DNA of 13,825 bases from an uncultured Bacilli bacterium. GTDB lineage: Bacteria > Bacillota_I > Bacilli_A > RF39 > UBA660. The notes under the pieces were generated by a model. The model was not told the DNA's origin. It saw only the letters and a list, made by a program, of their open reading frames with translations, and made no database searches. The stretch spans positions 1 to 13,825 of the forward strand of contig CANRKW010000019.1 in NCBI GenBank assembly GCA_947631345.1, written 5' to 3'. The position numbers and the translations under genes were made by a program. Positions 1-7,327 of the stretch are shown piece after piece. The first letter of the stretch is position 1. The number at the start of each line of letters is the position of its first letter.

Positions 1-118
1 TGCTCCAGTTGGACGTAAAGGACCAATGACACCTTGGGGTAAACCAGCACTTGGTTTAAAAACACGTAAAACAAAAAAATCTAGTGAGAAATTAATAGTT
101 TCTCATAGAAAGAAATAA
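1..118 (+). CDS. rplB: 50S ribosomal protein L2, C-terminal fragment (cut by window edge)
   Basis: Only the last 38 codons are present, read from position 2 to a TAA at 116-118; the gene begins upstream of the window. The peptide starts [18 protein letters not shown] and ends in SHRKK, which matches the conserved C-terminal end of bacterial L2, including the PMTPWGKP segment. L2 is a primary 23S rRNA-binding protein near the peptidyl transferase centre and the subunit interface. It is followed 17 bases later by rpsS, the normal S10-operon order. The fragment shows no sign of damage; truncation is due only to the window boundary. Confidence 0.96.
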   Translation, partial: APVGRKGPMTPWGKPALGLKTRKTKKSSEKLIVSHRKK

Positions 119-135
119 GAAAGGAATTTGTGAGT

Positions 136-402
136 ATGTCAAGAAGTTTAAAAAAAGGACCATATGCATTTGATAGACTTTTAACTAAAGTTAAATCTTT
201 AAATGAAAGTGGCAAAAAAGAAGTAATAAAAACTTGGTCACGTCGTTCAACAATCTATCCTGATTTCGTTGGACATACATTTGCAGTACATAATGGAAAA
301 GACTTTATTCCTGTATATGTAACTGAAGACATGGTAGGACACAAACTAGGCGAATTTGCTTTAACTCGTAAGTTTGGTGGACACGCTGGCGAAAACAAAT
401 AG
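136..402 (+). CDS. rpsS: 30S ribosomal protein S19
   Basis: The 88-residue product begins [10 protein letters not shown], the canonical S19 start, and keeps the central [15 protein letters not shown] block and [10 protein letters not shown] near the end. S19 sits in the 30S head with S13 and contacts 16S rRNA near the A-site side of the head. It is a few residues shorter than the usual 91-93 because the basic C-terminal tail is trimmed. I chose ATG 136 because the family starts there. An in-frame GTG at 130 would add two residues and lies only four bases from the AAGGA at 121-125. A similar GTG-AGT before the ATG recurs at rplN. Confidence 0.97.
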   Translation: MSRSLKKGPYAFDRLLTKVKSLNESGKKEVIKTWSRRSTIYPDFVGHTFAVHNGKDFIPVYVTEDMVGHKLGEFALTRKFGGHAGENK

Positions 403-414
403 GAAGGTGAAATA

Positions 415-765
415 ATGGAAACTTATGCAATACATAAAGGTGCCATGATTGCCCCTAGAAAAGCAAGAATGACACTTGACCTTATAAGAGGAAAAAACGT
501 GCGTGATGCTCGTGCTATATTAAAAACAACTAACACAAAAGGTAGTCGTCTAATAGAAAAAGTCCTTAACAGTGCTGTAGCAAATGCAGTAAATAATTTA
601 GGACTAGATGAAAACAAGTTATTTATAAATGAAACATATATAAATGAAGGTACAACTCTAAAAAGAAGCAAAATAGCTTCACGTGGAAGTGTAGATAGAA
701 GAGATAAAAGAACTAGTCATATATACGTAAGTGTAAGTGACAATAATAAAGAAGTGGAGGACTAG
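415..765 (+). CDS. rplV: 50S ribosomal protein L22, with divergent tunnel hairpin
   Basis: This 116-residue protein has the L22 core: APRKARMTLDLIRGK at residues 13-27, a middle NSAVANAVNNLGLD helix, and KRTSHIYVSV near the end. L22 binds 23S rRNA and sends a long beta-hairpin into the nascent peptide exit tunnel, where it forms part of the constriction with L4. The hairpin has the normal length and numbers like E. coli L22, but the usual PRAxGRA tip is replaced by I87-A-S-R-G-S-V93. Flanking K83, R84, G91, D94, R95, K98 and R99 are kept. The start ATG follows AGGAAGGTGA at 401-410. rpsC follows after three bases. Confidence 0.97.
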   Translation: METYAIHKGAMIAPRKARMTLDLIRGKNVRDARAILKTTNTKGSRLIEKVLNSAVANAVNNLGLDENKLFINETYINEGTTLKRSKIASRGSVDRRDKRTSHIYVSVSDNNKEVED

Positions 766-768
766 AGT

Positions 769-1446
769 ATGGGACAAAAAGTAAGTCCAGTTGGACTTAG
801 AATAGGAATCAATAAAGACTGGGAAAGTAAATGGTATGCTCCAAGTAAAGACTTTTCAAAATACTTAAATACAGATATTAAAATTCGTAAGTATTTAGAT
901 AAAGCCTTAAAAGGAAGTTCAGTTTCTAGTATTGTAATTGAAAGAAATAAAAAGAGAACAAACGTAATAATCAACACTTCAAAACCAGGTGTAGTAATTG
1001 GCCGTGGTGGTGAAGAAATAGAAAAACACAAAAAAGCCTTAAGTAAATTAACTGGTGAAGACATATATATTTCAATAGTAGAAATAAAAGTACCAGACTT
1101 AAATGCAGCACTAGTAGCAGAAAGTATTGCAGTACAAATTGAAAATCGTGCTTCATACAGAGTAGCCCAAAAAAGAGCTATAAGAAATACTATGAAAGCA
1201 GGAGCAAAAGGAATCAAAACTCAAGTATCAGGAAGATTAAATGGTGCTGAAATAGCAAGAAGTGAAGGATACACTGAAGGAACAGTTCCACTACATACAC
1301 TAAGAGCAGATATAGATTATGCACATAAAGAAGCAGACACAATTTATGGAAAAATTGGTGTAAAAGTTTGGATCTATAAAGGTGAAATCCTTCCTACTAA
1401 GAAAACTAAAGGAGGGGTTAAAGATGTTACTACCAAAGAGAACTAA
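769..1446 (+). CDS. rpsC: 30S ribosomal protein S3
   Basis: The 225-residue product starts [14 protein letters not shown], as S3 does. It contains a type II KH RNA-binding domain with the GxxG loop as GRGG at residues 78-81, followed by the C-terminal domain ending in [16 protein letters not shown]3 lies at the mRNA entry side of the 30S head and contributes to the helicase activity of the ribosome. Length is normal for Bacilli (about 215-225). The ribosome binding site GGAGGA lies in the last codons of rplV. The last 23 bases overlap the start of rplP, pointing to translational coupling. Confidence 0.98.
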   Translation: MGQKVSPVGLRIGINKDWESKWYAPSKDFSKYLNTDIKIRKYLDKALKGSSVSSIVIERNKKRTNVIINTSKPGVVIGRGGEEIEKHKKALSKLTGEDIYISIVEIKVPDLNAALVAESIAVQIENRASYRVAQKRAIRNTMKAGAKGIKTQVSGRLNGAEIARSEGYTEGTVPLHTLRADIDYAHKEADTIYGKIGVKVWIYKGEILPTKKTKGGVKDVTTKEN

Positions 1447-1858
1447 ATACAGAAAACCTCATCGTGTAAGTTACGAAGGAAAAGCAAAGGGTAAAAACGT
1501 ATTATCATTTGGAGAATATGGACTTGTTGCAAAAGAAGGAGCCTACGTTTCAAGTAGACAAATAGAGGCTGCTCGTGTTGCTATTACAAGAGAGATGAAG
1601 AAAGCTAAAAGTGGTAAATTATTTATAAATATATTCCCTCATTTAGCAAGAACTAAAAAACCTTTAGAAGTTCGTATGGGAAGTGGTAAAGGTAATGTAG
1701 AAGAATATGTAGCAGTAGTAAAGACAGGAAAAATAATGTTTGAACTTAGTGAAGTTCCAGTTGAAACTGCAAGAGAAGCCTTCCGTTTAGCAAGTCATAA
1801 ATTACCAATAAAAACAAAATTTATTATGAAAGAAAGTGGTGAAGTTAATGAAAACTAG
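1424..1858 (+). CDS. rplP: 50S ribosomal protein L16
   Basis: The 144-residue product begins [14 protein letters not shown] and contains [30 protein letters not shown] and [12 protein letters not shown], all hallmarks of L16. L16 sits at the base of the central protuberance near the A site and helps position tRNA; the arginine in EVRMGSGKG is the one hydroxylated in some bacteria. I set the start at ATG 1424 because it gives the family N-terminus and follows AAAGGAGGGG at 1408-1416. An earlier in-frame start at 1382 would add 14 residues found in no L16 I know of. The gene overlaps rpsC by 23 bases and rpmC by 11. Confidence 0.98.
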   Translation: MLLPKRTKYRKPHRVSYEGKAKGKNVLSFGEYGLVAKEGAYVSSRQIEAARVAITREMKKAKSGKLFINIFPHLARTKKPLEVRMGSGKGNVEEYVAVVKTGKIMFELSEVPVETAREAFRLASHKLPIKTKFIMKESGEVNEN

Positions 1859-2042
1859 TGAAATAAGAAATATGACCACTGAAGAAATAAACAAAAAAAT
1901 AAAAGAAATTAAAGAAGAATTATGGAATTTACGTTTTAGTGGTGCCACTGGCAATTTAGAAAAGCCACATAGAATAAAAGAATTAAGACATGATGTTGCA
2001 AGACTTAAAACAGTACTAAACGAACGTAAGGAAACTGAGTAG
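1848..2042 (+). CDS. rpmC: 50S ribosomal protein L29
   Basis: This 64-residue helical-hairpin protein reads [18 protein letters not shown] at the start, then [20 protein letters not shown], the conserved L29 core. L29 binds domain III of 23S rRNA beside L23 at the tunnel exit, where trigger factor and SRP dock. ATG 1848 fits the family start and sits five bases after GGTGA (1838-1842), which lies inside the end of rplP. A GTG at 1836 would add four residues and has no better ribosome binding site. The 11-base overlap with rplP suggests coupled translation. Confidence 0.96.
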   Translation: MKTSEIRNMTTEEINKKIKEIKEELWNLRFSGATGNLEKPHRIKELRHDVARLKTVLNERKETE

Positions 2043-2050
2043 GAGGTACT

Positions 2051-2308
2051 ATGGAAAAGCTAAAAGAAACAGTAGTAGGCAAAGTAGTAAGTACATCTAT
2101 GGACAAAACAATAACAGTTTTAGTAGAGACTTACAAAAAGCACCCACTATACAAAAAAAGAGTAAAATATAGTAAAAAATATAAAGCACATGATGAAGAA
2201 AATAAAGCTAAAGTAGGAGACACAGTTAAAATAGTAGCATGTCGTCCACTTAGCAAAACAAAAAGATATATGTTAGATAGCATAGTTACAGAAGCTATCA
2301 TACTTTAG
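2051..2308 (+). CDS. rpsQ: 30S ribosomal protein S17
   Basis: The 85-residue product has the S17 OB-fold pattern: [17 protein letters not shown] at residues 10-26, [19 protein letters not shown] in the middle, and [18 protein letters not shown] toward the end. S17 is an early-binding 16S rRNA protein needed for 30S assembly. It starts eight bases after rpmC, with AGGAGG overlapping the rpmC stop codon region. Length and sequence are ordinary for Bacilli. Confidence 0.97.
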   Translation: MEKLKETVVGKVVSTSMDKTITVLVETYKKHPLYKKRVKYSKKYKAHDEENKAKVGDTVKIVACRPLSKTKRYMLDSIVTEAIIL

Positions 2309-2325
2309 AAAGGAACGTGAGTATT

Positions 2326-2694
2326 ATGGTACAACCAGAAAGTCGCTTAAAAGTAGCAGATAACTCTGGTGCTCGTGAAATATTAGTTATTAGAGTACTA
2401 GGTGGCTCTTTTGTAAGAAGCGGAAATATTGGAGACGTAGTAGTAGGAACTGTTAAAAAAGCAATACCTAACTCAAACGTTAAAAAAGGAAAAGTCGTAA
2501 AAGCAGTTATAGTTAGAACAGTACAAGGCGTAAAAAGACCAGATGGAAGTTATATCAAATTTGATGATAATGCTTGTGTTCTAATTAAAGATGATAAAAG
2601 TCCTGTTGGAACACGTGTTCTAGGACCTGTCGCTCGTGAACTTCGTGATAAAGACTTTATGAAGATCGTTTCACTAGCGCCAGAAGTATTATAG
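2326..2694 (+). CDS. rplN: 50S ribosomal protein L14
   Basis: From ATG 2326 the product is 122 residues, the exact usual L14 length. It begins [18 protein letters not shown], with [17 protein letters not shown] and [23 protein letters not shown] following. L14 is a five-stranded barrel at the subunit interface that contacts 16S helix 14 and is a docking site for anti-association factors. An in-frame GTG at 2317 lies only two bases from the AAGGA at 2310-2314, so it is unlikely to be the start; the same GTG-AGT arrangement precedes rpsS. The spc operon conventionally begins here, but I see no promoter in the 17-base gap. Confidence 0.98.
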   Translation: MVQPESRLKVADNSGAREILVIRVLGGSFVRSGNIGDVVVGTVKKAIPNSNVKKGKVVKAVIVRTVQGVKRPDGSYIKFDDNACVLIKDDKSPVGTRVLGPVARELRDKDFMKIVSLAPEVL

Positions 2695-2706
2695 GAGGTT
2701 ACATTT

Positions 2707-3006
2707 GTGAAAATTAAAGTTGGCGATAAAGTAAGAGTAATTACTGGAACAAACAAAGGAAAAGAAGGAAAAGTATCAAAAGTTTTAAGAGATGAAAACA
2801 GAGTATTAGTAGAAGGTATTAATATTGTAAAAAAACACATTAAACCTGGAAAAACTAATGAAACTGGTGGAATACTTGAAACTGAAGCTCCTATCCACAT
2901 TTCAAATGTACAAGTTATAGGAAAAGAAACTGAAACAAAGAAAAGCTCTAAAGAGACAAAAAAAGAATCAAAACCTAAAAAAGAAACAAAAAAAGAAAGT
3001 AAGTAA
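2707..3006 (+). CDS. rplX: 50S ribosomal protein L24 with a repeat-built charged tail
   Basis: The 99-residue product starts at GTG 2707, eight bases after AGGAGG (2693-2698). Residues 2-30 form the KOW motif ([20 protein letters not shown]), followed by [13 protein letters not shown] and EAPIHISNV, all typical L24. L24 is an assembly initiator binding the 5' end of 23S rRNA near the tunnel exit. After residue 72 the family's normal C-terminal segment (a DPKTGxPTRVGYK-like stretch) is absent. It is replaced by a low-complexity Lys/Glu/Ser/Thr tail containing the octapeptide KETKKESK twice, at 82-89 and 92-99. The core is intact, so function is expected to be kept. Confidence 0.95.
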   Translation: MKIKVGDKVRVITGTNKGKEGKVSKVLRDENRVLVEGINIVKKHIKPGKTNETGGILETEAPIHISNVQVIGKETETKKSSKETKKESKPKKETKKESK

Positions 3007-3020
3007 ATAGGAGGCAAATA

Positions 3021-3560
3021 ATGGAAACATTAAAAAAATTATATGATGAAGAAATCGTGCCTGCTCTAACAAAAAAGTTTGGATACACTACTAAAATGGA
3101 AGTGCCTAAACTTGAAAAAATAGTACTAAATATGGGAGTAGGAGATGCTACTACCGACTCTAAATACCTAGATGCTGCAGTAAAAGAACTTGAAGTAATC
3201 GCAGGACAAAAACCTGTAATTACAAAAGCAAAAAAATCAATCGCAGGATTTAAAGTAAGAGAAGGAAATAAAATTGGATGTAAAGTTACATTAAGAGGAG
3301 ACAGAATGTACATATTCTTAGAAAAACTAATCAAAATCGCGCTTCCTCGTGTACGTGACTTTAGAGGAATATCAAAATCTAGTTTTGATGGAAGAGGAAA
3401 CTATACTTTAGGAATAAAAGAACAACTTATATTCCCAGAAGTTGACTACGATGAAGTAATTAAAACAAGAGGCCTTGATATAGTTATGGTAACAACTGCT
3501 AAAACAAATAAAGAAGCCCTTGAATTATTAAGTAGTTTTGGTTTACCATTTAGAAAATAA
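3021..3560 (+). CDS. rplE: 50S ribosomal protein L5
   Basis: The 179-residue product matches L5 in full: [13 protein letters not shown] near residue 35, [21 protein letters not shown] at 63-83, LPRVRDFRG, and the C-terminal [28 protein letters not shown]5 binds 5S rRNA with L18, sits in the central protuberance and contacts P-site tRNA. Length equals that of the Bacillus protein. The start codon follows AGGAGG after rplX by 14 bases. No anomalies are visible. Confidence 0.98.
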   Translation: METLKKLYDEEIVPALTKKFGYTTKMEVPKLEKIVLNMGVGDATTDSKYLDAAVKELEVIAGQKPVITKAKKSIAGFKVREGNKIGCKVTLRGDRMYIFLEKLIKIALPRVRDFRGISKSSFDGRGNYTLGIKEQLIFPEVDYDEVIKTRGLDIVMVTTAKTNKEALELLSSFGLPFRK

Positions 3561-3570
3561 GGAGGTCAAA

Positions 3571-3756
3571 GTGGCAAAGACAAGTAAAAAAGTAAGTTGG
3601 AAACGCGGAGGTAAATATGAAGTTAGAAATTACACAAGATGCGAAAGATGCGGAAGACCTCACGGAGTATTAAGAAAATTTGGACTATGCCGTATATGCT
3701 TTAGAGAATTAGCTTATAAAGGGCAAATACCAGGCGTTAAAAAGTCTAGTTGGTAA
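3571..3756 (+). CDS. rpsZ: 30S ribosomal protein S14, zinc-binding type (S14 type Z)
   Basis: The product is 61 residues, the usual size of the short zinc form. It starts at GTG 3571 after GGAGG at 3561-3565, giving [13 protein letters not shown]. Four cysteines, C24 and C27 (CERC) and C40 and C43 (CRIC), form the zinc ribbon that defines the C+ form. S14 is a late-assembling protein of the 30S head. Many Bacilli also carry a cysteine-free paralogue for zinc starvation, which is not seen here. A longer reading from 3538 would add 11 residues foreign to the family and overlap rplE, so I rejected it. Confidence 0.97.
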   Translation: MAKTSKKVSWKRGGKYEVRNYTRCERCGRPHGVLRKFGLCRICFRELAYKGQIPGVKKSSW

Positions 3757-3773
3757 GAAGGGAGGACTAAATT

Positions 3774-4169
3774 ATGGTAAACGATATAATTGCAGATATG
3801 CTTACTAGAATTCGTAATGCAGTTGCAATGAAATATAAAACAGTTACAGTACTTAGTTCTAAAATGACTAAAGAAATATCAGAAATATTAACAAATGAAG
3901 GATTTATCGAATCTTATGAAATAGTTAAAGATGGATCAAAAGAAACATTAACATTAAATTTAAAATATGGACCAAGAAAAGAAAAAGTTATAACAGGCTT
4001 AAAAAGAATAAGTAAACCAGGTTTAAGAGTATATGTAAAATCAACAGAAGTTCCAAGAGTATTAAATGGTCTTGGTATAGCTATAATATCAACTTCTAAA
4101 GGTATAATGACAGATAAGGAAGCAAGAAAAGCAAACTTAGGTGGAGAAGTTCTTGCATATATTTGGTAA
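3774..4169 (+). CDS. rpsH: 30S ribosomal protein S8
   Basis: The 131-residue product begins with the S8 signature [16 protein letters not shown]. It ends with [27 protein letters not shown], including the [13 protein letters not shown] block that contacts 16S helix 21. S8 is a primary 16S-binding protein of the central domain; in E. coli it also represses the spc operon by binding its mRNA, but I see no recognisable copy of that site here. The ribosome binding site is GGGAGG. Length is standard. Confidence 0.98.
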   Translation: MVNDIIADMLTRIRNAVAMKYKTVTVLSSKMTKEISEILTNEGFIESYEIVKDGSKETLTLNLKYGPRKEKVITGLKRISKPGLRVYVKSTEVPRVLNGLGIAIISTSKGIMTDKEARKANLGGEVLAYIW

Positions 4170-4178
4170 GGAGTTAAT

Positions 4179-4715
4179 ATGAGTAGAATTGGAAAAAGAA
4201 TCTTAACTATACCTGAAAAAGTAGAAGTAAATGTTACTAATAATAATGTAACAGTTACAGGGCCTTTAGGAAGTTTAAGTTTAGATATAAAACCTGGAAT
4301 TAATGTTAAAGTAGAAGAAAATAAAGTTTTAGTTGAAAGAGAAAATGACACAAAAGAATTAAAACAATTACATGGAACTACAAATGCTAATATAAATAAT
4401 ATGTTAATTGGAGTTAGTACTGGATTTAAAAAAGAAATGGAAATAAATGGTGTAGGTTATAAATTTGCTGTTTCAGGAAGTACCCTAACAATAAGTGCTG
4501 GATATAGCCATCCAGTAAAAATGGAAGCACCAAAAGGAATAAAAATTGAAAGTCCAAGTGCTACAGAACTTGTAGTAAGTGGATTTGATAAACAATTAGT
4601 TGGAGAATTCGCGTCTTTAGTTCGTAAAGTTCGTATGCCAGAACCTTACAAAGGAAAAGGTATAAAATATAAAGATGAACACATAAGACGTAAGGAAGGA
4701 AAGAAAGCTGCATAA
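4179..4715 (+). CDS. rplF: 50S ribosomal protein L6
   Basis: The 178-residue product has the two duplicated L6 domains. It opens MSRIGKRILTIPEKVEV, carries LHGTTNANINNMLIGVS in the linker, and ends with VRMPEPYKGKGIKYKDEHIRRKEGKKAA, the conserved C-terminal L6 signature. L6 is located near the factor-binding site by the sarcin-ricin loop. It follows rpsH by nine bases with AAGGAG as ribosome binding site. Length and motifs are normal. Confidence 0.98.
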   Translation: MSRIGKRILTIPEKVEVNVTNNNVTVTGPLGSLSLDIKPGINVKVEENKVLVERENDTKELKQLHGTTNANINNMLIGVSTGFKKEMEINGVGYKFAVSGSTLTISAGYSHPVKMEAPKGIKIESPSATELVVSGFDKQLVGEFASLVRKVRMPEPYKGKGIKYKDEHIRRKEGKKAA

Positions 4716-4727
4716 GGGAGGTAAAAT

Positions 4728-5081
4728 ATGATAAAAAAAGAATCAAGAAATGTTAATCGTCAAAAAAGACATGAACGTATTAGAAAAAATTTATCTGGAA
4801 CTAGTAATGTACCAAGACTAAATGTATTTAGAAGTAACACAAATATCTATGCTCAAATAATAGATGACGAAACTGGTAAAACATTAGTAAGTGCCTCATC
4901 TTTAGATATGAAATTAAAGGGAAACAACAAAAATGTTGCTGAACTTGTAGGAACTGAAATAGCTTCTCGTGCATTAAAGAGTGGAATTACTGAAGTAGTG
5001 TTTGATCGTGGTGGCTACAAATATCACGGAAGAATACTTGCCCTAGCAGAAAAAGCAAGAGAAACTGGACTTAAATTCTAA
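4728..5081 (+). CDS. rplR: 50S ribosomal protein L18
   Basis: This 117-residue protein has the basic N-terminal 5S-rRNA-binding tail ([19 protein letters not shown]), then [18 protein letters not shown] and the C-terminal [28 protein letters not shown], which is diagnostic of L18. L18 brings 5S rRNA to the large subunit together with L5. It starts 12 bases after rplF behind GGGAGG. No unusual feature is seen. Confidence 0.98.
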   Translation: MIKKESRNVNRQKRHERIRKNLSGTSNVPRLNVFRSNTNIYAQIIDDETGKTLVSASSLDMKLKGNNKNVAELVGTEIASRALKSGITEVVFDRGGYKYHGRILALAEKARETGLKF

Positions 5082-5092
5082 AGGGAGGAAAT

Positions 5093-5623
5093 ATGAAAGA
5101 GAACAAATTAGAAAGAAAAAATAAAAAAGAATTTACTAAAAAAAGTCCATATGAAGAAAAAGTCATATCAATAGGACGTGTTTCAAAAACAACTAAAGGT
5201 GGACGTAATATGAGATTTACTGCTACAGTTGCTGTTGGAGACAGAAAAGGTAGTGTAGGTCTTGGAACAGGAAAAGCAAATGAAGTTCCAGAAGCTATTT
5301 CTAAAGCTATAAAAGCAGCAGAAAAAAATGTAATAAAAGTTAATCTTGTAGAAGATAGAACATTATCACATGAAGTAATAGGTACTTGTGGTGCTGCAAG
5401 AGTACTAATAAAACCTGCAAAAGCCGGTAGTGGTATTATAGCAGGAGGACCTGTTCGTAATGTACTAGAACTTGCTGGGGTAAAAGATATAGTATCAAAA
5501 TCCCTTGGAAGTAATACACAAATAAATACTGCAAAAGCAGCAATGGATGCATTAAGACAACAAAGAAGTGCATCTCATATAGCAAGCCTTCGTGGTAAAA
5601 AAGTAGAGGAGATTATAGGATAA
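5093..5623 (+). CDS. rpsE: 30S ribosomal protein S5
   Basis: The 176-residue product has the double-stranded-RNA-binding-like N-terminal S5 domain (VISIGRVSKTTKGGRNMRFTA, then VGLGTGKANEVPEAI) and the C-terminal domain with GSGIIAGGPVRNVLELAGVKDIVSKSLGS. S5 lies at the mRNA entry tunnel and affects decoding accuracy. In most Bacilli rpmD (L30) follows. Here the TAA of rpsE (5621-5623) shares one base with the ATG of rplO, so rpmD is missing from its slot and rpsE and rplO should be translationally coupled. Confidence 0.98.
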   Translation: MKENKLERKNKKEFTKKSPYEEKVISIGRVSKTTKGGRNMRFTATVAVGDRKGSVGLGTGKANEVPEAISKAIKAAEKNVIKVNLVEDRTLSHEVIGTCGAARVLIKPAKAGSGIIAGGPVRNVLELAGVKDIVSKSLGSNTQINTAKAAMDALRQQRSASHIASLRGKKVEEIIG

Positions 5624-6066
5624 TGAAATTAAATGAACTAAAAAACCATCCTGGATCTACTCACAGAAGTAAAGTAGTTGGTAGAGGTCCAGGCTCAGGT
5701 CACGGAAAAACAAGTGGACGTGGAGAAAAAGGACAAAAAGCTCGTTCAGGAGCAAGCATCAAACCATGGTTTGAAGGTGGACAAAATCCACTATACAAAA
5801 GAATTCCAAGTAGAGGATTCAACAATGCAAGATTTACTACAAGATATGCAGTAGTAAATGTAAGCGATTTAGAAAGATTTGAAGAAAACTCAACAGTAAC
5901 ACCAGAACTTCTAAAAAGTACTGGACTTGTAAAAAAAGAATTAAATGGTATAAAGATACTAGGAAGTGGAACACTTACTAAAAAATTAACAGTAAAAGCA
6001 AATCTTTTTACTAACAGTGCTATTAATAAAATAGAAAGTGTCGGTGGAAAAGTAGAGGTGATTTAA
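5623..6066 (+). CDS. rplO: 50S ribosomal protein L15
   Basis: The 147-residue product starts MKLNELKNHPGSTHRSKVVGRG and shows the glycine-rich N-terminal extension of L15 (GPGSGHGKTSGRGEKGQKARSG), then FEGGQNPLYKRIPSRGF. L15 threads into 23S rRNA and is a late-assembly protein. Its start overlaps the rpsE stop by one base, and AGAGGAGA-like bases near 5606-5613 supply the ribosome binding site within rpsE. Its TAA is immediately followed by the secY GTG. Confidence 0.98.
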   Translation: MKLNELKNHPGSTHRSKVVGRGPGSGHGKTSGRGEKGQKARSGASIKPWFEGGQNPLYKRIPSRGFNNARFTTRYAVVNVSDLERFEENSTVTPELLKSTGLVKKELNGIKILGSGTLTKKLTVKANLFTNSAINKIESVGGKVEVI

Positions 6067-7326
6067 GTGTTTGCAACATTTAAGCAAATATTTAAGAAAA
6101 CTAACAAAGACCTAAGAAATAGAGTATTATTTACAATAGCTGCCCTTTTCATATTTGCTTTAGGTAATGCTATAACAGTTCCAGGAATGAGTGCTATAAC
6201 AGAAGATTTAGGATTTTTAGAGTTACTTAATGCTATGAGTGGTGGAGGACTAAAACAATTTAGTATTTTTGCCCTAGGTGTAATGCCTTATATAACTGCA
6301 TCTATTATAATGCAAGTACTTCAAATGGATATAATGGGTATTTCTTACTTCAAAGACCTAAAAGAAATGGGTGAAGAAGGAAGAAGAAAGATAAACAGAA
6401 TAAATCGTTATCTTGGAATAATATTTGCCTTTGTAGAAGGTTATATATATTCATTAATGTTTATGGGTAAAACTGGTAGTGCTCTAGATTATGTAGAAGT
6501 TAGTGTAATATTAACAGCAGGAACGGCTTTCTTACTATATTTAGGAGATGAAATAACAAATAAAGGTATAGGAAACGGAATAAGTTTGATAATAATGGCT
6601 GGTATTATAAATACAGTACCATCTATGATGATACAAGCTTTCCAAAGTTTACTTACAAATACATCTAATACAGTAGTAGGAATAGTAGCATTTATAATAT
6701 ATATAATTCTTTATATAGGAATTGTTATTGGAGTTATATATGTTCAAGAAGCTGAAAGAAGAATACCTATTCAATATTCTAATAGAAGTGGTGCAACTTA
6801 CAAAAACTCAGGTTCATTTTTACCACTTCGTATAAATTCAGCAGGAGTAATGCCTGTAATATTCGCATCAGCTATATTAGCAATACCTACAATACTTACA
6901 AGAGTTATAAAAAATGATGGATTCAAATTATTTATAAATAAATATTTAACTACAACAACACCAGTTGGATTTATAATATATATTTTACTAATAATCGCAT
7001 TTACTTATGCTTACACTTATGTAGCGGCAGTAAATCCAGAAGATTTATCTAAAAATTTAAATAAACAAAATGCATACATCCCAGGAATTAGACCAGGAAC
7101 AGAAACAACAAAATATGTAAGTAAAGTATTAAGCAGAATAACATTTATGGGTGCAATATTTATAGCAGTTTTTGCTGCAATTCCAATTATATTCTCTTGG
7201 GTAATGACAGATTTACCAAGCACAGTTTCATTAGGTGGAACAAGTATACTAATTGTTGTAGGTGTATTATTAGAAACATATAAACAATTAGAAAGTTCAG
7301 TAGCATCCCGTACATATAGGAGGTAA
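6067..7326 (+). CDS. secY: Protein translocase subunit SecY
   Basis: The 419-residue multi-spanning membrane protein is the pore of the Sec translocon. It starts at GTG 6067, directly abutting the rplO stop, with AGAGGTGAT at 6053-6061 as ribosome binding site. Ten hydrophobic segments fit SecY, beginning with VLFTIAALFIFALGNAITVPG near residue 20. The signature LGVMPYITASIIMQVLQ follows the plug region, and the cytoplasmic loop holds PGIRPG with the conserved Arg342 that contacts SecA and the ribosome. The C-terminal LLETYKQLESSVASRTYRR is slightly short. The last two codons, AGG AGG, double as the ribosome binding site of adk. Confidence 0.98.
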   Translation: MFATFKQIFKKTNKDLRNRVLFTIAALFIFALGNAITVPGMSAITEDLGFLELLNAMSGGGLKQFSIFALGVMPYITASIIMQVLQMDIMGISYFKDLKEMGEEGRRKINRINRYLGIIFAFVEGYIYSLMFMGKTGSALDYVEVSVILTAGTAFLLYLGDEITNKGIGNGISLIIMAGIINTVPSMMIQAFQSLLTNTSNTVVGIVAFIIYIILYIGIVIGVIYVQEAERRIPIQYSNRSGATYKNSGSFLPLRINSAGVMPVIFASAILAIPTILTRVIKNDGFKLFINKYLTTTTPVGFIIYILLIIAFTYAYTYVAAVNPEDLSKNLNKQNAYIPGIRPGTETTKYVSKVLSRITFMGAIFIAVFAAIPIIFSWVMTDLPSTVSLGGTSILIVVGVLLETYKQLESSVASRTYRR

Positions 7327-7327
7327 A

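Noticed and set aside
423..671. Open frames on the minus strand opposite ribosomal genes (for example 423-671, 762-1217, 2550-3017, 3914-4351)
   Set aside because: They lie entirely antisense to well-conserved genes, have no ribosome binding sites or family resemblance, and arise from the codon bias of the real genes.
1382..1423. Longer N-terminus for L16 starting at 1382
   Set aside because: The extra 14 residues are the rpsC end in another frame; the family start and the strong ribosome binding site both point to ATG 1424.
3538..3570. Longer N-terminus for S14 starting at 3538
   Set aside because: It would add 11 non-family residues inside rplE; GTG 3571 sits properly after GGAGG.
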